From Acorus gramineus (lineage: Eukaryota; Streptophyta; Magnoliopsida; Acorales; Acoraceae), in the NCBI GenBank assembly GCA_030737835.1, contig CM060852.1, positions 11,329,603-11,393,602 of the forward strand: DNA of 64,000 nt. Direction: 5' to 3'. Both the position numbers and the translations under genes were made by a program. The notes beneath the pieces are model-generated. The model searched no databases and was not told where the DNA came from. It was given only the letters and a program-made list of their open reading frames with translations. This document shows, piece by piece, positions 24,689 through 36,144 of the stretch. The first letter of the stretch is position 1, and every line of letters starts with the position of its first letter.

Positions 24689-26164
24689 ATATGTTGGTTG
24701 AAATTTTTTTAAAATAAAGTACCGTGATATATTTGTATATGCAACCTCTTAGCTAGCTAACTTTTGATATTTGTATGTAACAGGTAATTGGTAGATTTAT
24801 ATCTTCATCTTCAACAAACATGATCAGCCCTTACATTGAGATTTTGAGAGGGCTTATCCTATACATGGCTAATCAACCAATGAATAATGGAAGTCGGTGG
24901 ATAAGTTGTACTTGTAACCAATAATGTGTGTGAATCCCCATTATTGGTTTGCATGGACGTTCACACAAAGCAACAATATCCACAACCGTTGCTTTCGGGG
25001 GGAGATCTACGGGATCGTACGGTTGATGTATCACCTCCATCCATCAAAAGAGCTCACAGATCTCGATAAGATCTAATCATTTAAGATGGACGATCTCGAT
25101 GTGGTGGACCCATGTATTATATTTTCTGTCCCCAACAAAATATCCCAACTGGGGTTAGTTATTTACTTTTGTGTGGGCACTAGTGATATGGTTCAATGCA
25201 CCTTCTGTGCATCCAAATGGAAGCTATTGTTAATGATGCAACTTTCAACCCCAAAATTTTTATGACATAGTTAAAAGTTTTGGTGTTGTATATTTTTTAA
25301 TCTAATTAATGTCACGTGTGTGTGGTCCTTTTACCTGACCCAATAATTCAAATTAAATGTGTATCCTATAAACTACATTTTTATTAGGATAATATCTTTA
25401 CATGCACCCAATATTTATATATGCTACATCATGTATAATAACTAATGAGTTATATGTTTTGTTACATGAGATTAATATTTTTAAATAATTGAAATATTAT
25501 ATTTCAATTTATATATATGTGTGTGTGTTTTGTTACATGAAATATGTATGTTTCAAAAAGATCAATGATCTGGAGAGTTGTATATTAGATTATTCTTGAT
25601 ATCATTTCTTTATTAATTTAATCGTGTTTTGTACTACAAGGTTGAATAAAATAACAATAAAAACATTGACATGCATCTACGAGTGAGTGACGTAGATCTC
25701 CACGAGTTATTTTTTTAGCATTTGATTTGTTTACTTTAGATATATGATGACCACGTATATTCTTTGATTGGAGTATAAACTTAACTTTGAATGGAAGAAT
25801 AGAATCCATTAATTAAAAGATGGACGCCACGTTGACTTTCGATACAGCGGACAAATCAAATACCAATACTATAAAACCACAGGATATAATGAGAAGAGAA
25901 TAATTTATGATTCTAAAAGGTTGGGCAAATAAATAAAAGAACAATCTCAATTAAAGATCTTGTTTACTAAAAAAAAAATCCCTAACGCCAGTGGATAAAG
26001 CTTAAACGATGGTTTACGTGTCATTATAAGTGGATGGATGACACGTCGGATGATGACGTGGGCGGCACGGGTTAGGCAGGGTGGGACAGGCCAATGATTT
26101 GTTGTCGAGGAGTATCCGATTCTTCAGGAGGCAAAACAATCATGGATTAATTCTTTTATAACAA
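24689..26164. other. Intergenic, no gene seen
   Basis: AT-rich DNA with no recognisable coding region. The open frames are short and unconvincing. Confidence 0.5.
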
Positions 26165-26825
26165 GGTTAAAGACGTTTGAGCCTTATGAATATATAGAAG
26201 TCCATATAAATCCTTATAAATATGGAGCAGGACAATTACATCTTTAAAAATATAGAAATTGTCTAATATATTTTTATTGTTAAATTATTTTTTAACCTAT
26301 CATAGTTAAAATTCACCATAAGAATGATTTTATTATTATACCATCCATAATACACAACACGGTGATTAATATGAGCTTTTTAACTTGTGTAATCACCTCA
26401 TCAAAATGTAAAATAAAAAATCTAAGTAATATTTATAGTATAATAAATATAATACATAAACAAAATCATCTTCATAATTATAATTGTTTGAAATAGAAGC
26501 AAAAAATAATAATAATAGAATAGTACGCAATAATAAAGTCAAAATCCGTAAAAGAAAAAAAGTGAAAATGAGTTTGATCAAAGACAAGATGGTCATTTAA
26601 AAGGATATATATGTTTTTTTTCTATTTTTTCAATTATTTATATGAGTGTTTAATTTCACACAGATGGAATATTATGAGAATATATCATCAAATTGGATAA
26701 AAAGTTAACATATGGACTAAATTGACCCACCAAAACAGTTTAAAGGACTTGTATGTCCGACTCCAAGTTTGCAAAGACTTATATGGATTTGTAGATGTTT
26801 ACAGGGACTCAAATGTCTTTAACCC
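26165..26825. mobile_element. MULE-like MITE, 661 bp
   Basis: Both ends carry a GG(G)TTAAAGAC inverted terminus. The resemblance extends inward (aagtccatataaatcc on the left mirrors a similar run on the right). Flanking 9-bp repeats TTATAACAA (26156-26164) and TTATAATAA (26826-26834) differ by one base. Nine-base target duplications are typical of Mutator-like elements. The interior is AT-rich and non-coding. Confidence 0.6.
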
Positions 26826-26834
26826 TTATAATAA

Positions 26835-26926
26835 ATATGTATATATATGGGGCTTTTTTAATTAAATAAATTGTGCTTGTGAGGAGATAATTAACATTAA
26901 TGCCGACCTTTTACACCCACACACGC

Positions 26927-26964
<38 letters not shown>

Positions 26965-29008
26965 TGTATGCACCGCTGTTTTTTTTTAGATATGTCACAG
27001 TAAATGTCAAGGTAAAGCTATATGTGACAAAAGGAAAATGTTAGACCCAGCCACATTTAATTACCAACCAAAACTCATACCTCACTTTTTTTTTTAAATA
27101 GTAAATATTATTTAATGAGGTATATGCTTCGATAAAAAGTGCATATCGCTCCATTTCGAGTTGAATGAACTAATTTTTAGTGAGTGTGAGAAAATATTCA
27201 ATGTAGTCTATACAACATCTAATGAGGTATATGTTTTATTGGATTTCTAATGTGATATATAAGACTGTGCTTTGAACTGAGAAAAAAACTGAGTGTAACA
27301 ACATTCTTGTCAAAAAACTTCAATACCTCCCTCCTATATTCGATCGATTTTATAGTTTCATAATTTTTATACATGAAATATGATTTTTCAATATAAATAT
27401 TAAAAAATTTATACTTTCGTATGCGCGTGCCACGATCACTAATTCAAATATATATAAATAAGAATTCAAAAACTTATTTTTTTGATGTGGGTTAAAAATA
27501 AAATCTAAATATTTTTTTTAAAAAAAAATTATAAACATTATCATCAACAAAAACTCTTAACTATCAAAATGCGACCACGATGAATATATCTGAATAAAAA
27601 AAAGAAAAGAGGTAGAAAAAAAATCAACATTTCACCATCAAGTGGATTTTTTTTTGGGTAAAGAGCATAAAAAGTAGATTTGCATGTATTCAATTGTGTT
27701 CCACTTGTGATCTACTTAGTTTGTTTTTTTCTACCACTAATTATAGGCGGCAACATATTCTGATATAGTAGATTGCAATAATCATCCATCAAACTTTAAC
27801 CATCTATCCTTGAATGTGTCAAAATAAAACCCGCAACACATTTCACCATCACATGGATTTGCATATATTCTAACCCCACTAACATGACTAAACACAACAA
27901 CCAGCCCCCAATTAATGACTGAGCTAGTCTGATTTGAACACACTTGGCAAGTTGCACATGAATTTGGAAAACACAACCATCACATACATGTTCCTTCTTG
28001 GAAAGTATACATGCATAATGCCTCCACTTTCCCTTCAATCGGATTTCTTTGAAGACTGTCTTCTCAACATGTATACAATTCAATGTAACTCCATTGGTAG
28101 GGTCAATACCCAATCAACAACCCTAACATTTTTTCTTCATGAATGCCTAACCCTTAGAATGGGTTCACATCCCACGTGACATATCAATAATTATTAAAAT
28201 CCTCATCGTTCTCTGACTGAATAAAGAAAAGAAAAAAAAAAAACAATTCCATTCCTTCAACCATCTCACATGCGATCTGAATCACAGCCCATCAAAAAAA
28301 CAAATCCATAAATCTTGGCCATATCTCTGGTGGGGTCAATCTCTGTCGACCATCTTATTCTAATTCTGTTCCACACATGAAAAACTCGAATTAAAAGAGA
28401 ATACAAAACCAACCCAATCATGCAAAGCTTTTCCTTGACAAGCAAAATCATCATCAGCTTTTGTGAAAGCACGCCATGTTCAAATAATATTCAGATTGGA
28501 CCCACGTTAATTGAAACCGTCTGATGGATGCTATTTTGAGGAAGGGAACAGGTGGGTCCACCAATCACGTGGTGATGTGGGGGAGCTTTGACAGAGAGAT
28601 TCCATTCCTCTGATGGGGTGGTTGTTGTTAGGTTAATTGGGCAAAACATCAAGTTTGTTTGTTTCTTATGTGTTTGCTTATTCCTGGGTTGATTGATCTT
28701 TTTCAACAAACACAAAAAATCATCCAAGTTGGATCCAAGAATATGATGGATCCTTGCATTGATTCAGGGTTAATTAGTGGGGGATTGATTATTTTAATAT
28801 ATTGTTGATATTATTATTGTTGTTTTGTTCAGAGGGTCATACACATATACGTACGCTATTAGATGATGTGTGATAACATGGACTAAAATAGAATGTGGAT
28901 TAAAAGCACATAAAACCAGTCCAAATGGTTATGTACATCATGTTCAATTCTATTTTCTTAACACTTGTGGACCCCAAGGATAAGTTTTCCATTTTTTAAC
29001 ACAACTAA
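26835..29008. other. Intergenic, no supported gene
   Basis: Contains CA and AT microsatellites at about 26911-26964. An open frame of 105 codons on the minus strand at 27796-28113 has an ordinary amino-acid mix but no recognisable motif and no paired exons. It is not called as a gene. Confidence 0.5.
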
Positions 29009-29033
29009 GAGCATCTTCAATGGATATGTTAAC

Positions 29034-29373
29034 TGTTATATATTATGAAGCTTGATGATGTGCGCAGAGGATTGTTGACACTACGCAGGGTGACGGGGAT
29101 CGATCTTTTTGGGGGTGTCTTTCGTGTATTGACTTTTTTGCCCTTAATGAGATGTCAGTATAAAAGGGCATCTCATATTTTTCATTAGGCTCTAGGGTTT
29201 TTATCTTCGGTGTGACCATTGTAAAAACTTCTCATTGATAGTGGATTGATCTCTGGTGTGCTCCGTGGACGTAGGCAAGATTTGCCGAACCACGTAAATT
29301 TTTGTGTCTTTGCTTCGATTTGTTTGTTTATTTCTTTTGATTGATTGCATCCCAAGATCCGAAAACCCTAACA
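29034..29373 (+). repeat. 5' LTR of the copia element
   Basis: Begins TGTTATATATT and ends CCCTAACA. It matches the 3' LTR except for a missing GC-rich block after 'gcgctacgcaggg' and scattered substitutions. In the first 55 bases the 5' LTR has A or T at all five differing sites where the 3' LTR has G or C. Confidence 0.93.
29159..29167 (+). promoter_or_regulatory. LTR TATA box
   Basis: TATAAAAGG in the 5' LTR, with an identical copy in the 3' LTR at 33832-33840. It is the likely core promoter of the element's genomic RNA. Confidence 0.65.
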
Positions 29374-29375
29374 AT

Positions 29376-29388
29376 TGGTATCAGAGCC
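29376..29388 (+). promoter_or_regulatory. Primer-binding site, initiator tRNA-Met
   Basis: TGGTATCAGAGCC, two bases after the 5' LTR. It is complementary to the 3' end of plant initiator methionine tRNA. Confidence 0.9.
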
Positions 29389-29399
29389 ACGGTTTTACT

Positions 29400-29620
29400 A
29401 GATCTAGGGCACAGGAGGTGCCTATTCGCGAGATCTGTAGATCTAGGGCACAGGAGGTGCCTATCAGCGGATCTGTAGATCTAGGGCACAGGAGGTGCCT
29501 ATTCGCATCTGTAGATCTAGGGCACAGGAGGTGCCTATTCGCGAGATCTGTAGATCTAGGGCACAGGAGGTGCCTATTCGCGGGATCTGTAGATCTAGGG
29601 CACAGGAGGTGTCTATTCGA
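29400..29620 (+). repeat. Six tandem leader repeats, about 39 bp each
   Basis: The word gatctagggcacaggaggt starts at 29401, 29440, 29478, 29514, 29553 and 29592, giving spacings of 39, 38, 36, 39 and 39. The array runs from just after the primer site to ten bases before the gag ATG. The last three units are open in the gag frame. Confidence 0.95.
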
Positions 29621-29629
29621 GTGGGAGCA

Positions 29630-31168
29630 ATGGATTCAGATAAGGAATTATCTAAAATCGAGAAATTTGATGGCACAAACTTTGGCTACTGGAAGATGCA
29701 GGTGGAGGATCATCTGTACGAGAAAGATCTCTATCAACCGTTGAAAGAGAAACCAGAAGAGATGGAGCAAGCGGCGTGGGATCTGTTAGATCGGAAGGCT
29801 CTCGGCGCAGTCAGGAAGACGCTGTCGAGGCATATAGCCTTTAATGTCAAGAATGAGACATCCACGACTGCTCTCATGGTCAAACTGTCTAAGATGTATG
29901 AACAGCCTTCTGCGGCAAATAAGGTGCGTCTCATTAAGAAGTTATTCAATATGAAGATGACCGAAGATTGCAATTTCAAGGATCATCTCAACGAATTTAA
30001 TGAAGTTACGGATCAATTAAATTCAGTCGATCTCGTTTTCGATGATGAGATCCGTGCTTTATTGATCCTCGGGCAGTTACCCGAGAGTTGGAACGGCACT
30101 GTTACCGCGATCAGTTCCTCTACAGGAAAGAAAAAATTGAAGTTCGATGATGTGGTGAATCTGATTATGACAGAGGAGATCAGGCGACAAGCAGATGGTG
30201 GTTCCACTTCCGGATCAGCGTTGAATGTTGATAGCAGAGGCAGAAGTTCAAACAAGGGCAATGGGCGTGGCAAATCAAAATCGAGGAACGGCAGATCCAA
30301 ATCGAGAAACCCAAGCAATTCCAACAATAATCAAAATCAGAATGCGAAGAAGATTATTGAGTGCTGGAATTGTGGTAAAACTGGACATTACAGAAATCAG
30401 TGCAGGTCAGAGAAGAAAGAAACACACAACAAGAATGAATCCAATGTTCTTTCAGAAGAATCAGATGATGCATTGATTTGTTCCATGGAGAACAAGTCCG
30501 ATTCTTGGGTGATGGATTCTGGTGCATCGTTTCACGCGACCTCTAACAAAGATCTTCTCAGAAATTACGTCCCAGGCAGCTTTGGGAAGGTGTACCTTGG
30601 TGATGATCAACCATGCGATGTGGTCGGCAAGGGTAAAGTGCAGATCAAGCTGAATGGCTCTGTATGGGAATTGAATGATGTCAGACACATTCCTGACCTA
30701 AGAAAGAACCTGATTTCAGTTGGGCAGCTAGCAAAGGAAGGCTATATGACAACCTTCAGTAGTGACAGCTGGAAGGTTTCGAGAGGCTCATTGATCGTTG
30801 CACGAGGTAAAATGACTGGTACTCTTTATGTGACAACTGATGCTTGTGGTTCTATTGCAGTTGCTAACAGCAAGGATGATCCCAATATATGGCATCAGAG
30901 ACTTGGTCACATGAGTCAAAAGGGACTTAAAGTCATGCACTCGATGGGGAGATTGCCAGGATTGCAGTCAGTTGATATCGACTTGTGCGAGAGTTGTATC
31001 TTTGGAAAGCAGAAGAGGATCAGTTTCAAGACGTGTGGCAGAACTCCGAAGCAGAATAAGCTTGAGTTGATTCACACAGATGTCTGGGGACCGGCTGCGG
31101 TCTCATCCATTAGCGGAAAGTCATATTTTGTGACTTTCATTGATGACAATGGTGGGTTTACTTCTTGA
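29630..31168 (+). pseudogene. Copia gag-protease-integrase, 5' part of the polyprotein
   Basis: From the ATG at 29630 (MDSDKELSKIEKFDGTNFGYW) the frame runs 512 codons. It carries a UBN2-type gag; a zinc knuckle CWNCGKTGHYRNQC at about 30362-30403; an aspartic protease with DSGA at about 30515; the HHCC integrase zinc region (WHQRLGH ... CESC) around 30890-31000; and the start of the integrase core (HTDVWGPA). It then stops at 31166-31168, where the frame of the remaining polyprotein lies one base back, consistent with a small deletion just before. The frame is also open upstream to 29495 through the leader repeats, but the ATG at 29630 matches family N-termini. Gag and protease could still be made; the full polyprotein cannot. 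Confidence 0.9.
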
Positions 31169-33552
31169 GACAGAAATCAGAGGTGTTTGAAGTGTTCAAG
31201 AAGTGGAAGGCAATGGTGGAAAATGAAACAGGCTTGAGAATCAAGAGGCTGAGGTCCGACAATGGTGGTGAGTATGAAGACACCAATTTCAAGAAATTCT
31301 GTTATGATAGTGGAATCAGATTAGAGAGAACTGTGCAAGGGACTCCACAACAGAATGGTATAGCAGAGCGGATGAATCGAACATTGACTGAGAGAGCCAG
31401 AAGCATGCGTATACAGTCAGGTCTACCAAAGCAGTTCTGGGCAGAAGCAGTCAACACAGCATCTTACCTGATCAACCGAGGACCATCAGTACCTTTGGAC
31501 CACAAGATACCAGAGGAGGTATGGAGCGGCAAAGAGGTAAACCTTTCTCATTTGAAAGTTTTCGGTTGTGTTTCATATGTACACATTAGTGATAATGCTA
31601 GGAGTAAGCTTGACTCTAAATCACTAAAATGCACTTTTATTGGATATGGTGGTGATGATTTTGGTTATCGTTTCTGGGATGACCAAAAGAAAAAGGTTAT
31701 AAGAAGTAGAGATGTCATATTCAATGAAAAGCTGATGTACAAGGACAGAAATGCAACACAGTCTAGTGATTCGAAGAATATTGATCCTGTTTATTTTGAG
31801 CCTAACAATACTGCAGTAGTTAGAGTGTCACAGCAAATAGTTGACAGATCTCAGAGAGAGGAAACTACACCACAGAATAATCAACAGCAAGTTGATATGC
31901 CACAGGCCCCAGCTCCTGAGCCTCCTCCACTCAGGAGATCCACCCGTCCACATGTTCCGAACAGAAGGTACATGAATTATTTATTACTGACTGATGCAGG
32001 TGAACCTGAATGCTATTTTGAAGCATGTCAAGGAGAGGATGCTAGCAAGTGGGAGTTTGCTATGGAAGATGAGATGAAGTCACTCATCTCCAACGAGACA
32101 TGGGAGCTAGCTGAGTTACCCATGGAGAAGAAGGCTCTTCACAACAAATGGGTGTATCGAGTCAAAGAGGAGCAGGATGGCTCTAAGAGATACAAGGCGA
32201 GATTAGTGGTCAAAGGCTTTCAGCAGAAAGAGGGGATTGACTACACCGACATTTTCTCACCAGTTGTGAAACTGACTACCATTCGGTCAGTTTTGAGTAT
32301 CGTTGCATCCGAGGGTCTGCATCTTGAGCAGTTAGATGTCAAAACTGCTTTTTTGCATGGTGACTTAGAGGAGGAGATATACATGCAGCAACCAGAGGGT
32401 TTCATAGTGAAGGGCAAGGAGAAACTCGTTTGCAAGTTGAAGAGGAGCTTGTATGGCTTAAAACAGGCTCCAAGACAGTGGTACAAGAAATTTGATAGCT
32501 TCATGCAGCGAACTGGCTACCACAAGTGCAACGCTGATCATTGCTGCTACTTCAAGAGGTTTGATTCCAGTTATATTATTTTGCTACTTTATGTTGATGA
32601 CATGTTAGTGGCTGGTTCAGATATGGATGAAATCAGGAACTTGAAGAAGCAATTATCAACTGAGTTTGATATGAAAGATCTGGGTCCAGCAAAGAAGATC
32701 CTTGGGATGAGGATTACGAGGGACAAGCAGAGAGGTACTTTGCAGTTGTCTCAGGCTGAATACATTAATCGTGTTTTGCAGAGGTTTAGCATGTCTGATG
32801 CTAAGGCAGTTAGCACACCCTTGGCTAGTCATTTCAAACTGTCCAAAGATCAAAGTCCCAAAACGGAGGAGGAGAGAAACTTCATGGCTAATGTTCCATA
32901 TGCCTCAGCGATTGGAAGTTTGATGTATGCCATGGTTAGCACGAGACCAGATATAGCCTATGCAGTGGGAGCTGTGAGCAGATTCATGTCAGATCCAGGC
33001 AAGCAACACTGGGAAGCAGTAAAGTGGATACTTAGATACTTGCGAGGTACGACTGATAGATGCTTATATTTCAGCAGGGGCGAGTTGAGGCTACAGGGTT
33101 TTGTAGATGCAGACTTTGCTGGCGAGGTTGATCATAGGAGGAGCACTACTGGTTATGTCTTTACAGTAGGTACTACTGCTGTTAGTTGGATTTCACAAAT
33201 ACAGAAGATTGTTGCTTTATCCACTACAGAGGCAGAGTATATAGCTGTGACAGAGGCTAGTAAAGAGATGATATGGTTACAGGGCTTGTTGACAGAGTTG
33301 GGATTCAGACAGACAAAGAATGTTTTGCATAGTGATAGTCAGAGCGCTATACACTTGGCGAAAAATTCAGCATTTCATTCGAGGACTAAGCACATAGGAC
33401 TTCGTTATCATTTCATCAGGACGCTTTTGGATGATGGGAGTCTAATGCTTGAGAAGATCCAGGGAAGCAAGAATCCAGCTGACATGTTGACTAAGACAGT
33501 GACTACAGAGAAACTGGAGCTGTGCGCAGCTTCAGTTGGTCTTCTAGCTTGA
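31165..33552 (+). pseudogene. Copia integrase core, reverse transcriptase and RNase H, 3' part
   Basis: An open frame of about 795 codons without its own ATG at the junction. It contains the rest of the DDE integrase (RSDNGGEY near 31255; an AERMNRTLTERARSM helix), the copia reverse transcriptase (KARLVVKGF, DVKTAFLHG, and the catalytic YVDD at about 32590) and RNase H (DADFAG near 33110; STTEAEYIA near 33220). It ends at 33550-33552, about 70 bases before the polypurine tract. Aside from the frame break at its start it is undamaged, again indicating a young copy. Confidence 0.92.
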
Positions 33553-33623
33553 GGACAGGGATGAGCACACCAGATTATAGATCAATCATTTGATAGAAGT
33601 TATTTACTCTTAGTTCAGTCTCC

Positions 33624-33633
33624 AAGTGGGAGA
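33624..33633 (+). promoter_or_regulatory. Polypurine tract
   Basis: AAGTGGGAGA, one base upstream of the 3' LTR. It is the plus-strand priming site typical of copia elements. Confidence 0.8.
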
Positions 33634-33634
33634 T

Positions 33635-34046
33635 TGTTATATATTGTGGAGCCTGATGATGTGCGCAGAGGATTGTTGGCGCTACGCAGGGTCGGACGGG
33701 GGTCGAGCTCCCCGCAGAGCTCGCGGGGATCGAGCTGCCCGGTCAGCTCGCGGGGTCTGGGGGCAGCGCCCCAAAATTTTTTTTGGGGTGTCTTTCGTGT
33801 ATTGACTTTTTTGCCCTTAATGAGATGTCAGTATAAAAGGGCATCTCATATTTTTCATTAGGCTCTAGGGTTTTTATCTTCGGTGTGACCATTGTAAAAA
33901 CTTCTCATTGATAGTAGATTGATCTCTGGTGTGCTCCGTGGACGTAGGCAAGATTTGCCGAACCACGTAAAATTTTTGTGTCTTTACTTCGATTTGTTTG
34001 TTTATTTCTTTTGATTGATTGCATCCCAAGATCCGAAATCGTAACA
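33635..34046 (+). repeat. 3' LTR of the copia element
   Basis: 412 bp from TGTTATATATTG to ATCGTAACA. It contains a GC-rich block at about 33690-33775 with two imperfect copies of a unit around tcgagctccccgcagagctc, absent from the 5' LTR. Confidence 0.93.
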
Positions 34047-34429
34047 TTAACTAACATGTTAGTGTCATGTTGTTATATAACATGTAAAAGTGTTGTTTCA
34101 ATAGAGATGTTAAAAGAGAGCTAAATGTGGAGCCCACGTGTCAGATGTTATCTTTCAAACTAACTATGGCTAGTGTTTTAGCTAGCCAAATGTGGTCCCC
34201 ATGCAATAGTTCTCCATAAAGAATTATAAAAAAAAATACATTTAGGAGGTTGAGTGGGTAGAGAAGTGGGATCCACTATTATTTTGACTAGTTTATTTAG
34301 CTAGTTCGTTGGAGTAACAACAATCAACTAAATAGGGATGGAGTAAATGAGTGTGTAGTTGAGGTATAAAATATTGACATGGCATTTTAACATTTTATTT
34401 AGCTAATATATCCATTGAAGATGCTCTAA

Positions 34430-36144
34430 AAGACACTTGGAATATATTATTGGTAACCCACTTTGTCACCCCATTAGTCACAATGTCGCAAGATTAGGGT
34501 ATACTATGAATGGAATAATGAGAATATAAATTTTTTAAAAATTATTAAAATCAATTACGGGAACCTGCTTTTGTTTTCGGATTTTTAGAAATGTGTAGTC
34601 ATTTGCCTTAAAAGAGTTTGTTGGAATTAATTGGCAGACTAATTTCGTCTCTACAAAATCAATTTTCAAATAATTGGTTTTAAACAAAAAATTATTAATA
34701 TCAATTTATGGGGAACCTCATGCTGTTTTTAGATTTTTAAAAATGTGTCAAGGTGGTGCTTTAAAAACTTAATGAACTAAATTGTCAAAGTGATTTTTAC
34801 TCTACATAATCAATTTTTAAATAATCAATTCCGAACAAAAAAATTTAAACTTTAGTCTTTTGATTTGGAATTTAATTTTTAGGTGTTATATATTGACAAC
34901 TAATTTTATGGAAAAAAAAACACCTCAATGAAAACCATGAACTAATAATCACAAGAAAATGTTACACACAGTCACTCTTGCAAGCTATTTTTTTAGTTAG
35001 ATTTTTTTAAAGTATATACTTATTTAATGAAATGCACATTTTCACAAAAACATGTATATTTTTGAATTGAATCCATAATTCTTTCTCTATAAAATATATA
35101 TACCCTACTAAAAGATTTGATGCACTAAGTTAGGATGATTTGAAAAACTTATGGGTCGTTTGGGGAAAAGAATAGGAGGAACAGGGGGAAATAAGAAAAA
35201 AAAATGCTTGTTTGGAAGGAATAAATTAATATAGTTTTGTCAGAATAAGTTGATATTTATATTACAGATCACCATTAAAATTATATTATTCCACCAAAAC
35301 CAGTCCACTGGGTATAAAGGGGGGCCCTTTGTTAAATCAATTGTTATTCTCTCTTATAAATCATCAGATTCATGTATCAAATTATTTTTTATCTTCTATA
35401 TATTCTTATTCACATTTTCTTCAAATTATACCCATAATATACCAAACAACAAAAACTTTATTATTACGTTTCGAACAAGAATAACAAAAAAACAAAATCA
35501 AACAAAAAATCATTTATTCAATTAATTTAGTTATATATTGCTAGAATGGTCATAAACCCCAGAAAAACTTATGTTTTTATTTAAACGGAAGCTTAAGTAT
35601 GTTATAACGTTTGAAAACAAGATTTTGAAAAAAGTGGTTTAAATAGACTTTGATTCTTGGGATACATATTTTCTGCGTTTTTTAGAAAACAATATTTTTG
35701 TATTAAAAACTGTAAGTAATTTTTTAATTAAATTTATTTCTCTAAACATGTTTGATAATACGTTTGAACATTCTGCTTAATTAAAAAACAAAAACACATG
35801 AAACCTGTTATAAAATGTCCCGTGTGCTCAATGATCAAAACCTTAAAAAGAATTAAAAAAATGTTACATTTAATACGGCTCAAGTTTATAGGAAATTACT
35901 TTTCCGTCTAACATGAAAAAACTAATTTTTAATTTTTTTTAAAAAAATTATTTACAGATTTTAATTAAATTATAAAAAAAAAATCTATTTGAAAATAGTT
36001 ACAGATACTCGTTTCCGAATGGACCCTATTGAAAGAGTTGTCCACCTGGATTTCTGAAACCCTAGCGTCACCCGATCTGATCACACTCGTTAACAAAGCT
36101 GCAACAAAAACAAAAGAAGGGGGGGAAATCAAAAGCAGACACTA
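34430..36144. other. Intergenic, no gene seen
   Basis: AT-rich DNA between the nested transposons and FANCL. No recognisable open frame. The last 100 bases probably hold the FANCL leader. Confidence 0.5.

Larger units (their letters stand above)
29034..34046 (+). mobile_element. Ty1/copia LTR retrotransposon, nearly complete
   Basis: Flanked by a perfect TTAAC target duplication (29029-29033 and 34047-34051), with LTRs of 340 and 412 bp. It has a tRNA-Met primer site, a leader with tandem repeats, gag-protease-integrase-reverse transcriptase-RNase H in copia order, and a polypurine tract AAGTGGGAGA before the 3' LTR. Domain sequence resembles the Tork/Tnt1-like group, a tentative placement. 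One frame disruption in integrase makes the copy non-autonomous. The LTRs differ mainly by a 72-bp length difference and a handful of substitutions, so the insertion is fairly young. It sits inside a MITE. Confidence 0.95.
29009..34426. mobile_element. Tourist-like MITE (400 bp) split by a copia element
   Basis: The outer ends are inverted copies (GAGCATCTTCAATGGATAT on the left, its complement on the right) bounded by TAA duplications (29006-29008 and 34427-34429), the target duplication of PIF/Harbinger-type elements. The pieces lie at 29009-29033 and 34047-34426. Removing the inserted retrotransposon and one copy of its 5-bp target duplication leaves 400 bp with no coding capacity. Confidence 0.8.

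Noticed and set aside
27782..28113. Cys-rich minus-strand open frames, thought of as an F-box or secreted peptide remnant
   Set aside because: No F-box, signal peptide or conserved cysteine spacing, and no linked exon. Left uncalled.
29400..29620. CRISPR-like array of short repeats
   Set aside because: The units are directly abutting tandem repeats without unique spacers, and lie in a retrotransposon leader.
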